A stretch of 64,000 nt of DNA, from positions 62,826-126,825 of the forward strand of contig JACVRA010000347.1 in assembly GCA_019828545.1 (NCBI GenBank), given 5' to 3'. The notes under the pieces are model-generated. The model was given only the letters and a program-made list of their open reading frames with translations, searched no databases and was not told where the DNA came from. Shown in pieces: positions 46,501-57,309 of the stretch. A program made the translations under genes and the position numbers. The DNA comes from Paracamarosporium sp. OC-R06-R3 (taxonomy: Eukaryota > Ascomycota > Dothideomycetes > Pleosporales > Didymosphaeriaceae). Numbering within the stretch: position 1 is the first letter of the stretch; each line of letters opens with the position of its first letter.

Positions 46501-47045
46501 AGAGCGATGGTGTCCAGCGTGAGACGAGTAAAGTCTTCCGTGACAGGGATATTGTATCCGGGGCCTAGGCGTGCCCACTTAAGGACAAGCTGGCTGGCAA
46601 TATCGTGCATCTCTACAATACGTCATGTTAGTTTCTCCCTGAAATCATACCCTGCGGCCTTCTACATACCATCGAACATTTCTCGTATAGATAACGGCCC
46701 AAACGCCGGCATCAAAATCCTATGCGCTTGTCCCCAATCCGGGTCTTTCTCGCTCGAAGAGGTGAACAGGCCTGCCGTGTTGCTGTCATTCATCTTGTTC
46801 AGGCCTTCGAGGGCTTGTCCCGCCGTTTTGAAGAAGCGAGTTTCGTCGCAGGCTTCTGCGAAGAGTTCATGGTTGGCAATGATAAGACGCTCACTACCAC
46901 CTAGCTGAAGTTTGAGGATGGGACCGTATTCGTCTACAAGCCGCTCAAAAGGTTTTAGTGCACTTTCTCCAGACTGAGGGTTTGCTACATCAAGAAGATT
47001 GCCTATGAATGGGAGCGATGGTGGACTTGGAATTGGAGTGGTCAT
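43536..47045 (-). CDS. CYP505-type self-sufficient P450/NADPH-P450 reductase fusion
   Basis: Six exons, 46670-47045, 46172-46612, 45721-46124, 45430-45661, 44459-45375 and 43536-44408, give about 1080 residues, close to P450foxy. The N-terminal heme domain shows PPSLPFIGNLLDVANP, the I-helix AGHETTSG spanning an intron, the ExxR helix (ILRETLRLEP), and heme loop PFGTGMRGCIGRPFA (Cys about 415). The reductase half carries FMN-binding MTILYGSNTGTCQAFAQ, FAD-binding RPRHYSISSSPLL and NADPH-binding FCNGTGLAPFRGF, ending VVVDVFA. The fusion needs no separate reductase; family members hydroxylate fatty acids at subterminal positions. No N-terminal membrane anchor is seen, so it is probably soluble. 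The 54-nt intron at 45376-45429 is in frame without a stop. Confidence 0.95.
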
Positions 47046-47895
47046 TGTGTGGCGTTGTGAATGACCTTTAAAATGGTACAAATTGAGCACAAATAAGAAA
47101 ATTTTAGGAAATGCAGTAGAGTGGTATCAAGAGTAAGTGGGAAGCTTTTTAGTCAGGCTCGACTGCTGATTATACTTATAAAGCTCCTTTCTATGTAAAC
47201 AATGGTTTGCTCGTATGAACCGTCAGATTGATCCACAAGGTGTGGTATGGACAGGGTTCATACGAGGCTGGGGCGGAAAGTTCCTTTGGGTGCCCACACA
47301 TAGCCACTAACGTGACGTAGAACATCAACCTTCATTGTACAAAATCTTGAATATTTCTCCGTACTCAGCCCCGCCATCCGATCCGAGGTATAGATGTCGG
47401 CCGAAGCAACTACCTTGTTGGAGGCAGTGCGTTGATCTGACCGGCTGACAGATCGCTGTGAGCCCTCTACTTTGGTATTGATGCTCCCGGTTCTTGATTC
47501 CAACGAAGCCGTCGTAACCCGTGTTGGTAGATAATCCCTTCAGACAAAATCACTGGTCTCCATTCGTAACCAAATGGCCCATCAAACACAAGTCTTTTCA
47601 GAAGCCTATGTTCCTATGACAGGATGTATCGACTTCCTGTAGGCTCAGACCGTTACGAGCCTGAGTTCGAACCCATAGGCTCGAACAACAACTTTCGAAT
47701 CTGAGGCGCGTAACGAACATCTACAAGTTTTGGCGAGTGGACAGTTGCACGAGGGAATCCTTGTCTTGAGGTCGCGAACGGCTCATGATAAGAATTTTCT
47801 TGAGCTGGTATACATGGTAAATTGGGAAGGCGAGAATGGTTGAATAGCCGGTTCATGATGTCAGGTTTCTCTTGCTGTGTCTAGAGAGGCCTGCT
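47046..47895. other. Intergenic region upstream of CYP505
   Basis: This contains the CYP505 promoter and the 3' flank of the Alba-like gene. It carries a perfect 12-bp inverted repeat (listed separately). It also has GAGCCT/AGGCTC words repeated in both orientations at 47641-47683. No coding gene is supported. Confidence 0.55.
47210..47266. repeat. Perfect 12-bp inverted repeat upstream of CYP505
   Basis: Arms CTCGTATGAACC (47210-47221) and GGTTCATACGAG (47255-47266) are exact reverse complements separated by 33 bases. They lie 165-221 bp upstream of the CYP505 start codon. It could be a paired regulatory site or an RNA hairpin. Confidence 0.7.
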
Positions 47896-48711
47896 TCAAT
47901 CTTCCTTTTCCCTATGTTGAACTCTGAACACCTGCTCCCCGAAAATGGTCTTGAACTCTGGAATACTCTTTCGGCTGAACCAGATCGTAAGTACTGGGGT
48001 CTTGTAACTTCGGAGGTCTTCATTGCTTTTACTGGAATCGGTGTTCTTGCTGTTCTCACGATCCGTTTGCGAATCCAACCCCGTTAACATCGTATACGCA
48101 AACCACGTCTCTGCATCCTGATCGTTCCCATCCCCACCAACGATCCGTTTCGTCATCTCCACAATACCCACCAACTTCGTCGTACCCTCACTATGTGCCG
48201 AAACCGCAACAAGTTTGTCGTTCTTTTTCTTTTTCTCCTCGTCTCCACGCTTCTCGGCAACATCAGGAGGTTCTTCGAAATCTAGCAAGCTCTTAAGACG
48301 ATTGATCCCACTCTTAGTATTCTGGTTCTTCGTAAATACCACCACTTCGACTTTCTCTTCCCAATTCTCACCAGACCTCCGTTCCATCTGCGTCAGTACT
48401 TTCGCAGGCAGCAGCGCCCAAGGCTTATGCAACCTTTCCATATCAACTTTGGGCGGCTTGATTGTGCGCTCCGAGTCCGCTGCATCTGCCCTCGCACCGT
48501 CATCTGTCCGTTGCCTCTTCGCTGGTCTTGCAGCCGCTGATTCTTTTTTCGTTTGATGCTCATGACCAGGAAGGACTGCTTTTGAACGCTCGGCTCCACC
48601 TCCAATGATGGGCAAAGTAGGTCCATCGCTGGCGTATGAAGCTGCTGTTGCGATGAAAAGCGTTGTGTCGCCTACGCCGTCCGCGCCTGAGGAGGGAACT
48701 GCAGAGCTCAT
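47896..48711 (-). CDS. Alba-like nucleic-acid-binding domain protein
   Basis: A single exon encodes 271 residues. After a disordered N-terminus with a candidate nuclear signal (ARPAKRQRTDDGARAD) comes an alpha/beta region. It reads HKPWALLPAKVLTQMERR, VEVVVFTKNQNTKSGINRLK, LVAVSAHSEGTTKLVGIVEM-TKRIV and WFAYTMLTGL. This order (initial helix, strand, helix, strand with KL..IVE..KR) resembles the Alba-like proteins annotated in ascomycetes, which are thought to bind DNA or RNA. The central KKKKNDK insert is typical of a loop. The C-terminus has a second strand-rich piece (TPVLTIWFSRKSIPEFKTIF). The assignment is from pattern recall and is moderate. Two ACGCGT boxes lie 160-205 bp upstream. Confidence 0.6.
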   Translation of the reverse strand: MSSAVPSSGADGVGDTTLFIATAASYASDGPTLPIIGGGAERSKAVLPGHEHQTKKESAAARPAKRQRTDDGARADAADSERTIKPPKVDMERLHKPWALLPAKVLTQMERRSGENWEEKVEVVVFTKNQNTKSGINRLKSLLDFEEPPDVAEKRGDEEKKKKNDKLVAVSAHSEGTTKLVGIVEMTKRIVGGDGNDQDAETWFAYTMLTGLDSQTDRENSKNTDSSKSNEDLRSYKTPVLTIWFSRKSIPEFKTIFGEQVFRVQHREKED

Positions 48712-49173
48712 CGCACGTGCAGGTGAAGTAGAAATTTTTATTACGTAGGTTGATCAGTCGTGTGAGGTGTGTAGTTAGATTAGATGCTGAACGGTTCTAT
48801 GCTCAGTGGGGAAAATCGATGGCCTTTGCAGGGATTTAATCGTGATAGACGTATGTGTGATGGGTTGGAGCGACGCGTCGAAATTTGGGGTTGCACGAGC
48901 GGGGTTAAGAACGCGTCGGTCTAAACGCCGGATCACATGAGTGCGCTTGCACCTGGGCTTATTTGAGCACCCTTTACGATGATATATGAGCATTTCTCAT
49001 TGAACGTTGTGCGTTACTGTGATTATCTTGAACCTCATGCTGTGCATGCTAGTCAAGTATACATTGTCAGTGTATTCGGCGCTCCTATAGGCTTGAGTCA
49101 CTCTTGTCATGCATACGCAAGTCATTCCTCGAGCGAAGTGCATAACGTCGTCTGTCACGTTACCAATACTGCC
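48712..49173. promoter_or_regulatory. Upstream region of Alba-like gene with paired ACGCGT boxes
   Basis: ACGCGT occurs at 48873-48878 and 48911-48916, both extended to ACGCGTCG on the plus strand. The same octamer is at 29832-29839 upstream of RNR1. This suggests MBF-type cell-cycle control. The rest is the 3' flank of NAA10. Confidence 0.45.
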
Positions 49174-50097
49174 TCACGCAGCAGCTGATTCGTTCCTCTC
49201 CACCAAATCTCCAACGCCCAACTGCCTTCCCACCTTAACCAGCCTCTTCTTCTCGCCCTCACCCTTCTCATCACCCACCGCATCACCCTCATCTTTGCCA
49301 ATACTTTCCTCCTCATCCTCCTTCAACCTCAACTCCGCCTTCAAATCGCCCAGGTCCATCCGCATACTATACGCGTTCTCTCCATCGGCGTAGTATTTCT
49401 CCTCAATCTTATCGACCTTGAAGCCGAGTGTGTCCCTGTACAGATGTAGAGCGGCCTGGTTAGACACACGCACGTGTAGAGAGACGTATTGTGCGGCGAA
49501 AGTCTCTGCCATGGCGCGCTGGGACTGACGCATCAACTTCTCGGCTAACCCGAGGCGCCGGTGCGTACGCATGACTGAGAGAGAGGTGATGTGACCGTGG
49601 GGAATTCCGTCGGCAGGGTCTTCTTCCATTTTGGCGAGGACATAGCCGACTATCTTTGGGGGATCGTAGAGAGTTTTCGGGGGACTCGATACCTATAATC
49701 GTCAGCGACATATAAAAATCGGGCTTGCTACTCCAAACATAGACGATGACTGAAGTTTTAGCGCTGTCATGAAGTGGCAGTAACCATTTAGAATACTCGT
49801 CACGTGCTGCAGCGGAGGTATTCACAGGATGGCCCATTTATTCTATGCTGCGAATCCGCGGGGTCACCATCGATCACGATACCAGTTGCGCTTCTTTTTG
49901 AAGATGATCTTGAGTTGTTGAGGCAGGCATAAAATAGCAAGAAATGTCTGACTCACATCCACAGCCACATAGCTTAATTGCGGCCAGCTCATGGCATGAT
50001 AAAGGTAGTACTTGCAGAAGTAGTTCTCCGGTAAATTCGTGATATTCGCCAACTGCACGTGCGGGATATCGTCCGGCCTCAGCACACGAATATCCAT
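49174..50097 (-). CDS. NAA10: N-terminal acetyltransferase A catalytic subunit
   Basis: Exons 49957-50097 and 49174-49692 (intron 49693-49956, 264 nt, long for this window) give 219 residues. The GNAT-fold enzyme acetylates N-termini (Ser, Ala, Gly and similar after Met removal) on nascent chains together with NAA15. The start [20 protein letters not shown] and [20 protein letters not shown] are the invariant ARD1 opening. [20 protein letters not shown] contains the acetyl-CoA R-R-x-G-x-A loop, and [20 protein letters not shown] completes the fold. The tail after [17 protein letters not shown] is acidic and disordered ([20 protein letters not shown]), as in other eukaryotic NAA10 proteins. 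All core elements are intact. Confidence 0.93.
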
Positions 50098-50853
50098 TTT
50101 GTCTAGCTCTTTCTTTGCACTCCTCGCAATTAAAGTTTCGATGTACCCTATGCAGGTATGTTTGGTGAAATGCTTGGTGGATGTTATCCAGGTAATGGAG
50201 TCGAGACGGACAAACTGGTGGTTTTGAGCGTTGTGGTGGCTGCAGTCGATTGTGCTTGGGCTTTCAAGAAAAAGTGGCTCGTGCGGACTGTGGGGTGGTA
50301 TGTGGGCCAATTAGGTAAGAACACCCCTGACGTCCTCTACCTACTACGAATTCTGTTCAGTGCCAAATTAGGAATGTTGTATGTCGAACTCGTAATCTTC
50401 ATTCCTCGATCGTATAGTAATAACTGTGACCTTAAAAAAATCCTAGGCGAGTAATGAATGAGGTAAGTTAGGATCGAGTCAAATACCAAAGCATCAGATC
50501 GCGATAGGAGTAGTTTCATCAAATGTAGATTGAGGATGGTAGCTATCTTTCCTCGCGCGCCCCTCTAATTAGTATCTCTTGCCACTCACTGATCCCTATT
50601 ACTCCTCAACCTCTGGATCTCTCCCAAGTCGCATATCAATGCTAGAAAGACGAAACGCAGATGCAGAACAAACACGCCATCTTGGGCATCTAAAAATTCC
50701 GAACCCATTACGACTCGCTCGCTCGAGAACACCGCCCGCTGATCATGCTAGCTCTACGTATATGGAAAGAGATCAGACCAACGCCGTAGACAATGCACAC
50801 CAGGATATCATGCTGTCATAAACTTCATCAAGTATACTTCACTGAAAATGAGC
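50098..50853. other. Intergenic region
   Basis: NAA10 promoter and 3' flank of the next minus-strand gene. No gene is supported; frames at 50158-50454 and 50579-50821 lack features. Confidence 0.5.
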
Positions 50854-52502
50854 TCACATCAGCCCTCCGAGCACCACTTTGCCCACGCCTCCGACTTCTG
50901 CGCGCACACCCCCTCTACAACCTTCTTCGAATTCCCTTACCACACCTGCCAGTATGACTTTGCGTACTTTTGCGTCGGCCTTATTGAATAATTCGCCTAC
51001 TGTGCTGGGCACACCGCCACCCGCAAGTACAATGCTTTCTGGTGTGCTCAAGAGACTTAATATCTTTGAATAGCAATCGATCAAAACGTCGCATAGGGTT
51101 GCGAACGTGCTGAAGAAGTCCGGGTCGAAAGGTAAACTTGGTGTCTGGAGATACAGATACGACTCGTTCGGCAACAGCAAGTCGTTTTCAGGTGGGGAAT
51201 CGAAGGCTGCTGACGGCTCATTGAAGTTCAGACCTGCGAAGTCGTTGCCAGCAGCAGAGCTACTCCGCCTTCCTTTCCCGCCCACACTGGCATTCACCCT
51301 TTTGAACATCTGCATGCCCGGAATTCTTCCTCTTCCAAGACTTGCGGGTGCAGAGCCATCGGCTGGGTGTATACTCTGGTATTGTTCGAATTCCATGAGT
51401 AAGGATAGCAGTGCTTTGAGGTAATCGGTGGGATTGGAGGAGTTGAGGTCGAGGATGGTGGGGAGGGAGAAGCCCAGAAGGAGGTAGTGCGTTGCGCGGC
51501 GGGCAAGATTGCGGGGTGTGAAGGAGGGGAGGCGCGTAAGGTCGGGGCGGGAGAAGAGAAGTGTGTTGAACCAGTATATGCGGCCCTCGTGTCTACACCT
51601 TGTTAGGCTTTACTTTGCGTGGAGGGGGCAACAACATACGCTTTCCTCAGATAGTCCAACGTCGATATCCGCTTTGAAGCCATCTCTTGGATATGCTGAA
51701 ATATAATGTTTGGGTTCGCGCCGGTGGGTAACGGTATGGGCGCAGCGGGACCTAACCCCCCCGCGTTGTAATTCATAGTGCTGCCTCCGAAGGTGCCAGT
51801 GTCCTGGCGTCGTAAGGGCTGCGGCTCGCTATTATTTGACGGGAACCTCGCGCGACCAAAGGGCGTCTTTGGTTTGTCCACTGCTGACAGCGGCTCCTTG
51901 TCGTACCCCTGCCTGCCACCCGCCCCCACCGCAGTGTCTGGTCTCACATTCTCCGCCGAGCGCTGCTTAGTCCCACGAGAGAAGGTGGATATGGACAGGG
52001 CCGGGCGGGACGACGAGGTGGCGGCGGCATTGGTGGGCTGGGAGGGGGTTTTCTCGGGGGACAGGGAGGTGGCCAGGGTGGCGGAGGGCGTCCTCTTGTG
52101 CGAGGACGTGCGCGACGTGGAAGCGTTGCTTGTGGTGCCGCTGGAGTCGTTTGTCCTCAGGCTCGCACTTCGTGAGCGCTGCAGGCTCGTGCTGATGTCC
52201 CCTAGCGTCGACGAGATGCTGTGGCGCGAGGCGTGTCTGCGGCGGGGCGGCGTGGAAGGTACTTTGGGCGGGAACTCGTATTGGCTGGGCAGGAGGGCAT
52301 CAGCGTCGCCGATGGGGGACACGGGCGGGAGATTGATGGTGGGCGGCGAGGCAGCGGTGCGGGCGTTGGGCGGCGGCGGGAGCGAGGCAGTGGGTGTCTT
52401 GGGCGGGTGGTGCTTTTGACGGCCGCCGAAAAAGGAGGGCCTGCGCGAGAAGATGCTCTGCTGGTGGGTAGCGGGCACGCTGGGCAGCGGTTCTTCGGCC
52501 AT
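50854..52502 (-). CDS. Conserved ascomycete protein of unknown function
   Basis: Exons 51640-52502 and 50854-51592 (intron 51593-51639, GTATGT..GTAG) give 533 residues. The first 240 residues are Ser/Thr/Pro-rich and basic, with many SP/TP sites (TPSATLATSLSPEKTPSQP), and are probably disordered and phosphorylated. The conserved part starts at NIIFQHIQEMASKRISTLDY and runs LRKA-HEGRIYWFNTLLFSRP, ARRATHYLLLGFSLPTILDL and LKALLSLLMEFEQYQSIHP. It ends with LPFDPDFFSTFATLCDVLID and EVGGVGKVVLGGLM. From memory the same blocks recur in many filamentous ascomycetes without an assigned role. It looks all-helical with no membrane segments. It is divergent from ECT1. Confidence 0.85.
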
Positions 52503-53017
52503 GGTATTAGATGGTGCGCTTAAGCTTCCTGCGTCCTCTAGACCCGGGCTGCGGGAGACGATCAGGGGCTAACTCTAATTTCTGGGAGCCAGCGACGGCG
52601 GCATTTGGGCGGAAGCAAGGCAATGCGGCAGGGAGGCGGACAATGCAGGCGATGGAGGACGCGGAGCGGAGGCGTGCGACAATGCGAGGGCGGACATTAT
52701 AGCCACCCGGCGCAGGGAGTCGTCCTCGCACGCGCGCGCAACCGTGGACGAGTGCTGGATACGACGCCTGCTCCCCCCACCCAGTCGGCGCCACACAAGC
52801 GCTGGTCTGGGACCCTGCGCTTGTCGCCGTCGCCCACAGCGAGCCAGCGCTCGAGGGCTTGCGGGGGGCGTTGGGTGCGTCCCTGGCTGCATCCCCACGT
52901 GCCTGCGACCCAGCTGCCAGCCCCATCCCCTCACCAGCGCGTCCATTCCTTGCTGCCCGGCCACACTCCGCATCCCGGCCCCGCCATGATACGCAGACAG
53001 AGCGCGAAGGTGCGTAC
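52503..53017. promoter_or_regulatory. GC-rich divergent promoter (conserved protein gene / ECT1)
   Basis: 515 bp between opposed starts. GC content is high, so long frames exist on both strands, but they are Ala/Arg/Pro-rich and overlap each other. No ACGCGT pair or other recognised element was found. Confidence 0.5.
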
Positions 53018-54676
53018 ATGCCCATCCGGGGACTCGAGCTGCCCGGGTTTTCTGACGCGCATCCGCAGGGAGAATGGATCCCCATCGAGGGCCAGTGGCC
53101 CGTCGACCCGCAGCACGACGTCGACGTCGACAAGAGCCGCATATGGGTCGACGGCTGCTTCGACTTCAGCCACCACGGCAAGCCATTGTGCCCGCACCAC
53201 CGCAACGGCTGCCATGACTGACCGTGCTGAAAACAGGCCATGCCGGCGCCATGCTGCAAGCCCGCCAGCTGGGCGCTGAGCTCCTCGTCGGCGTGCATTC
53301 CGACGAAGCCATCCTCGAGAACAAGGGCCCCACGGTGATGCGTCTGGACGAGCGGTATGCTCTCCAACCCCCGTGCAGAAACGAGTATTTGCATGCTGAT
53401 CCGCAGACAGCATCACGGCCGTCGAAGCCTGCCGCTGGGCCACGCGCGCCATCCCCAAGGCGCCCTACGTCACCTCCCTTCCCTGGATCTCCCACTACGG
53501 CTGCTGGTACGTCGTCCATGGTGACGATATCACGTCCGACAGCAGCGGCCAGGATTGCTATCGCTATGTCAAGGCAGCGGGACGCTTCAAGGTCGTCAAA
53601 CGGACGCCGGGTATTTCAACAACTGACTTGGTCGGTCGCATGCTGCTGTGCACAAAGACGCACTTCATACAATCGCTTGAGAAGAGGCTGGCTGGCGAGG
53701 AAGGACCCGGCAATGAAAACGAGCGCAAGGAGACGGGAGAGGCCATGCTGCAGCGGGTAAAGGATTATGCGACTGACGCGACGGGCCTGGCCCCAGGATG
53801 CGACGTGTGGTACTGGCATGCTTCGCGACCTGCAAAGTACCGGCGCACGACACAAAGCTCGTCTGCAGACCCTCAGCGGCCGGGTGCAGCTCGCGCAGAT
53901 TCGAATATCAATTCGCACCACCAACCCGTCAAAGAGGAGAAGGGAAAATTCCGTCAACTTGTCGAAGGAAAGGGAGTGCGGCCAGGGCAGACAGTCGTAT
54001 ATGTCGATGGCGGCTGGGATCTATTTTCCTCAGGACACATTGAATTTCTGCGACTTGTGACCCAGACCGAGGAGGATGCCGCTAAGGGACGGGGATGGTA
54101 CACCGATGAGGCTCGGCAGCAACGCATAGATCAGCATGGAGGAGACTACAGCCCCGTTTTCCTCGTTGCCGGCATCCACGACGATGAGGTCATCAATCAC
54201 TGGAAAGGCATCAACTACCCCATCATGAACATCTTCGAGCGCGGACTCTGTGTTTTACAGTGCAAGGTACATGGTCTTGTTTGATATATCATGGCTGAAC
54301 GCGACTGACAACAACACAGTACATTGACGCAGTCGTCTTCGGCTCGCCGTTTTCGCTGTCAAAAGCCTTCCTGGCCACTATGCCCTATGGCACGCCCTCC
54401 GCTGTCTACCATGGGATAACATCCTTTATGCCGCTCTCCTACGACCCGTATGCCCCCGCCAAACAGCTCAACATCTACCGGGAGATCGCAAACCACAATT
54501 TCCAGGATGTCAATGCGGGTGAGATTGTACAAAGGATCATGAAGAGCAGGGCTGCGTACGAGGAGAGACAGAGGATCAAGGGCGAAAAGGGGGTTACCGA
54601 GGAGGCGGAGAAACGGAGACAAGAGTTGGAAAGAGAGCAGAGGAGAAGGGAGGTGGAAGGACAGTTCGGGCTCTAG
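53018..54676 (+). CDS. ECT1: Ethanolamine-phosphate cytidylyltransferase
   Basis: Exons 53018-53177, 53237-53354, 53411-54266 and 54320-54676 give 496 residues. The enzyme makes CDP-ethanolamine from CTP and phosphoethanolamine, the committed step of the Kennedy route to phosphatidylethanolamine. Two nucleotidyltransferase domains are visible. The first has RIWVDGCFDFSHHGHAGAML, with the HxGH motif completed across intron 1, and VHSDEAILENKGPTVM. The second has VYVDGGWDLFSSGHIEFL (the degenerate HxGH of this family), FLVAGIHDDEVINHWKGINY-PIMN and ERGLCVLQC. The tail is charged and helical. Intron 1 (53178-53236) is best read as a GC..AG intron, the only option that restores HHGHAGA. Start at MPIRGLELPG is inferred; the frame is open further upstream. 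Confidence 0.93.
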
Positions 54677-55995
54677 ATCTGAAAAAGCTCGGAGATCACA
54701 GGCAGGAATCGAAAAAGGAGTAGCCGAGGAGGAAGGCCAACGGGCGGTTTAGCCTGTAGGTTCTCGTTAGAAAACTGGAGGAGCGCCGAGGACGAAAACA
54801 TCACACTATCGCAGTGGGAGAATCGAAGCGTTCAACACATTTCCCTATGACTTCTCATTATCGGTTCCAGACGAACTCATAGTCGGGCTGCCCTCCTCTG
54901 AGTGTGTTGAGTTTCGAAGGTGGTATGCAGGATGATGGAAGAGAACGGACTTATTACTCCGACGACTGAAGCACCTTGACATCATTCATCCGTGCTAAAA
55001 CATACTCATTAATTTCGTATCCGGTCCCTAGGTATCCAGCCGAAGATGGATCATGATGAAAGATTTGAGAAGGGGATGGTATGGTCGTTTACAAGGATCG
55101 TTCCCGGACGTACAGAACTTGATTGCTTTTGTGATGGTGCTAACGAAGGCATCGCGCAAAACCTAGGCCGAATACTTTTATGCTTTGCATGGTATAGTAG
55201 TGGGCGAATAGCAGCACAGTTTTCTAGAATCTAGTGATATTCTCTCTTCCAGAGGATTGCGCATCAGCTGTTGTTACTCTCGTGCTTCGGCCAGGACTGT
55301 CCACGGCGTCGATTCCCCCCAAACTATCTGCCACCGACAAGAACAGTACCGGTATCTAGCACACAGCAGCCTTGCCTTGCCCGGTAAGGCTTCATTTTAT
55401 CTTAGGAGGTAGGGAACTTCAGCTGCCGTCGCGCTCGCGCTAATGAAACAGTTGCACAAGACCAACAACACAGACGTCCAACCACACTTACCAATTTGTA
55501 TAAATGAGCATTCAGCCCCTTTGAACCTTCGGCAGATCGCGTTCGGCAATGGCAAGGTTCGGCACTCATCTGACTGCGAGCCTATCATTGCACTTAGACG
55601 TGCGCTTGGTATCCGAAAACTGCCTTTGTGACCAAACATCGAGCGCGTAGCGAACACAATTATCACATCGAGCACCTCCTGACGTATCACTTCTCTGGAC
55701 CCACTTCGACGACCAAGGATGAATTGCGGGGTGAGCTTCACCCGCACTTTGTTTAGATGATGCTAGAATATCCGGCACATGCCACCCCAGCAATCCTCCC
55801 AACATCAAGCTTCCAAACCACGATGGGCGAGAAGCGTGGCAATTACGCAGCCTCCTTTCACTTCGCTTCGCTACAGTTTTCTGGGCGGAGGCTTTTCTAT
55901 AAGCTTTCGAAGTCCTCCCTTGGCATAGTTTCCCTTCGCTACTCTGAAGACCTCTACCTGCAGTTCAGGGCTCGATCAAAGACACGACTTCGAAG
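54677..55995. other. Intergenic region
   Basis: 1.3 kb without a supported gene; ECT1 3' flank and the promoter of the DUF1996 gene. Frames at 55443-55631 and 55757-55999 are unremarkable. Confidence 0.5.
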
Positions 55996-57309
55996 ATGAA
56001 GTGGTCTACCCTCGCACTTGTCACGCTGCTCCAGCGGTCGCAGGCCGCACTCCGCTTCGGATGCGGTACTGTCACCATTCAGCGTCTTGATCCGGTCGTC
56101 GAGCCAGGAAACTTGCCCTCGGCCCATCTACACCAGGTGCGACATGCCTCTCATCACTCAAACTTACACTTTGCGTCTTCCGTGCTAACTCCTATCGAAG
56201 GTCGTCGGTGGCAATGCTTTTAGCGCCAACATGACAGGTGACATTGGCAACCAGGGCACCTGCACAACATGCACCTTCAGCGAAGACTTCAGCAACTACT
56301 GGACCGCCGTGCTGTTCTTCAAGCACACAAACGGTAGCTACAAGCGCGTCAAGATCATGGAGAACGACGCTCTGCCTCCGGGTATCAACGGTGGCATGAC
56401 CATCTACTACACACAGCAGGACTTCAACTCGAACGGAAACAAGAAGATCACTGCGTTCCCGCCCGTAAGTAGACTTTTTGTGCTCTAGCATCTACGAGGA
56501 GGTGTCTGAATGAGGATATGCTAACAGGACATCAGGGATTCCGCATGACAGTCGGCAGCCCAACGCAGGGCAAAGACGGCATGACCAAGCACAAAGGTCT
56601 CCGCTTCACCTGCCTCGACAACAAGTCGACTCGATTCCCGGAGATCGACGACTTCCCCAAGAAGCCTTGCAAGGGCGGTATTATGACGGAGCACCATTTC
56701 CCAGCTTGCTGGGATGGAAAGAACCTCGACAGCCCGGACCATCAGGGTAAGCCACTCCTCTCAGAGCGATGTAAGGCTCTGAATAACGGATTATAGCACA
56801 CATGTACGACACGCAGCCCACAGGTTTTGCCGCAGGCGCTGCATGCCCGTCCAGCCATCCCGTCCGCGTACCCCAGCTTGCGTATGAGACACTTTGGGTA
56901 TGTTCTCCTTGTTGCTCCTCACCCACTGTATGTTTTAACGATGGCCAAGGACACCGCCGAGTTCAAGGACATGTGGCCGAGTGACGGATCGAACCCGTTC
57001 GTCTTCAGCTACGGCAACCAGGAGGGCCACGCGTACGGAACGCACGCCGATTGTAAGTCTTCCATTCTCTTCCGCTGACCCTGCTTTTGGAAGGAAAGCT
57101 GCTAATGTAGTTGCGATGCAGACATGTTCGGCTGGAAGGGCGATGCGCTCCAGCGCGCCATGGACAGCTCCTGCATGTTCAACGCTTGCGAGAACGGCAG
57201 GCCGCTCAAGAGCCAGAGCGTGGCTGAGATGAACAAGTGCAAGGCGAATGAGGTTGTTAATGAGGTCACCGACGGATGGTTGAAGACGCTGCCGGGTATG
57301 ACGTCGTAA
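55996..57309 (+). CDS. Secreted DUF1996-family protein
   Basis: Six exons, 55996-56136, 56201-56464, 56536-56746, 56797-56897, 56950-57052 and 57122-57309, give 335 residues. A signal peptide (MKWSTLALVTLLQRSQAA) leads to the DUF1996 domain: LRFGCGTVTIQRLDPVVEPG, CTTCTFSEDFSNYWTAVLFF, MTIYYTQQDF, then AFPPGFRMTVGSPT, HHFPACWDGKNLDSPDHQ, GAACPSSHPVRVPQLAYETL and PFVFSYGNQEGHAYGTHADY with MFGWKGDALQRAMD. These blocks and the paired cysteines define this fungal extracellular family. Its activity is unestablished; members are linked with wall or substrate surfaces and sometimes carry WSC domains, absent here. Every splice junction falls between recognisable family blocks. Confidence 0.93.

Noticed and set aside
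34683..47045. Secondary-metabolite gene cluster around the CYP505, esterase and oxygenase genes
   Set aside because: No PKS, NRPS, terpene synthase or prenyltransferase core gene and no cluster-type regulator is present; CYP505 and type-B esterases are common outside clusters.
47641..47690. Possible tRNA-like sequence (GAGTTCGAACCC resembling a B box)
   Set aside because: No acceptor stem, no A box at the right distance and no anticodon arm could be drawn; only short GAGCCT/AGGCTC complementarity.
52507..53394. 295-codon minus-strand frame overlapping ECT1 5' region
   Set aside because: Antisense to well-supported ECT1 exons; composition Gly/Arg/Ser biased and no domain seen.
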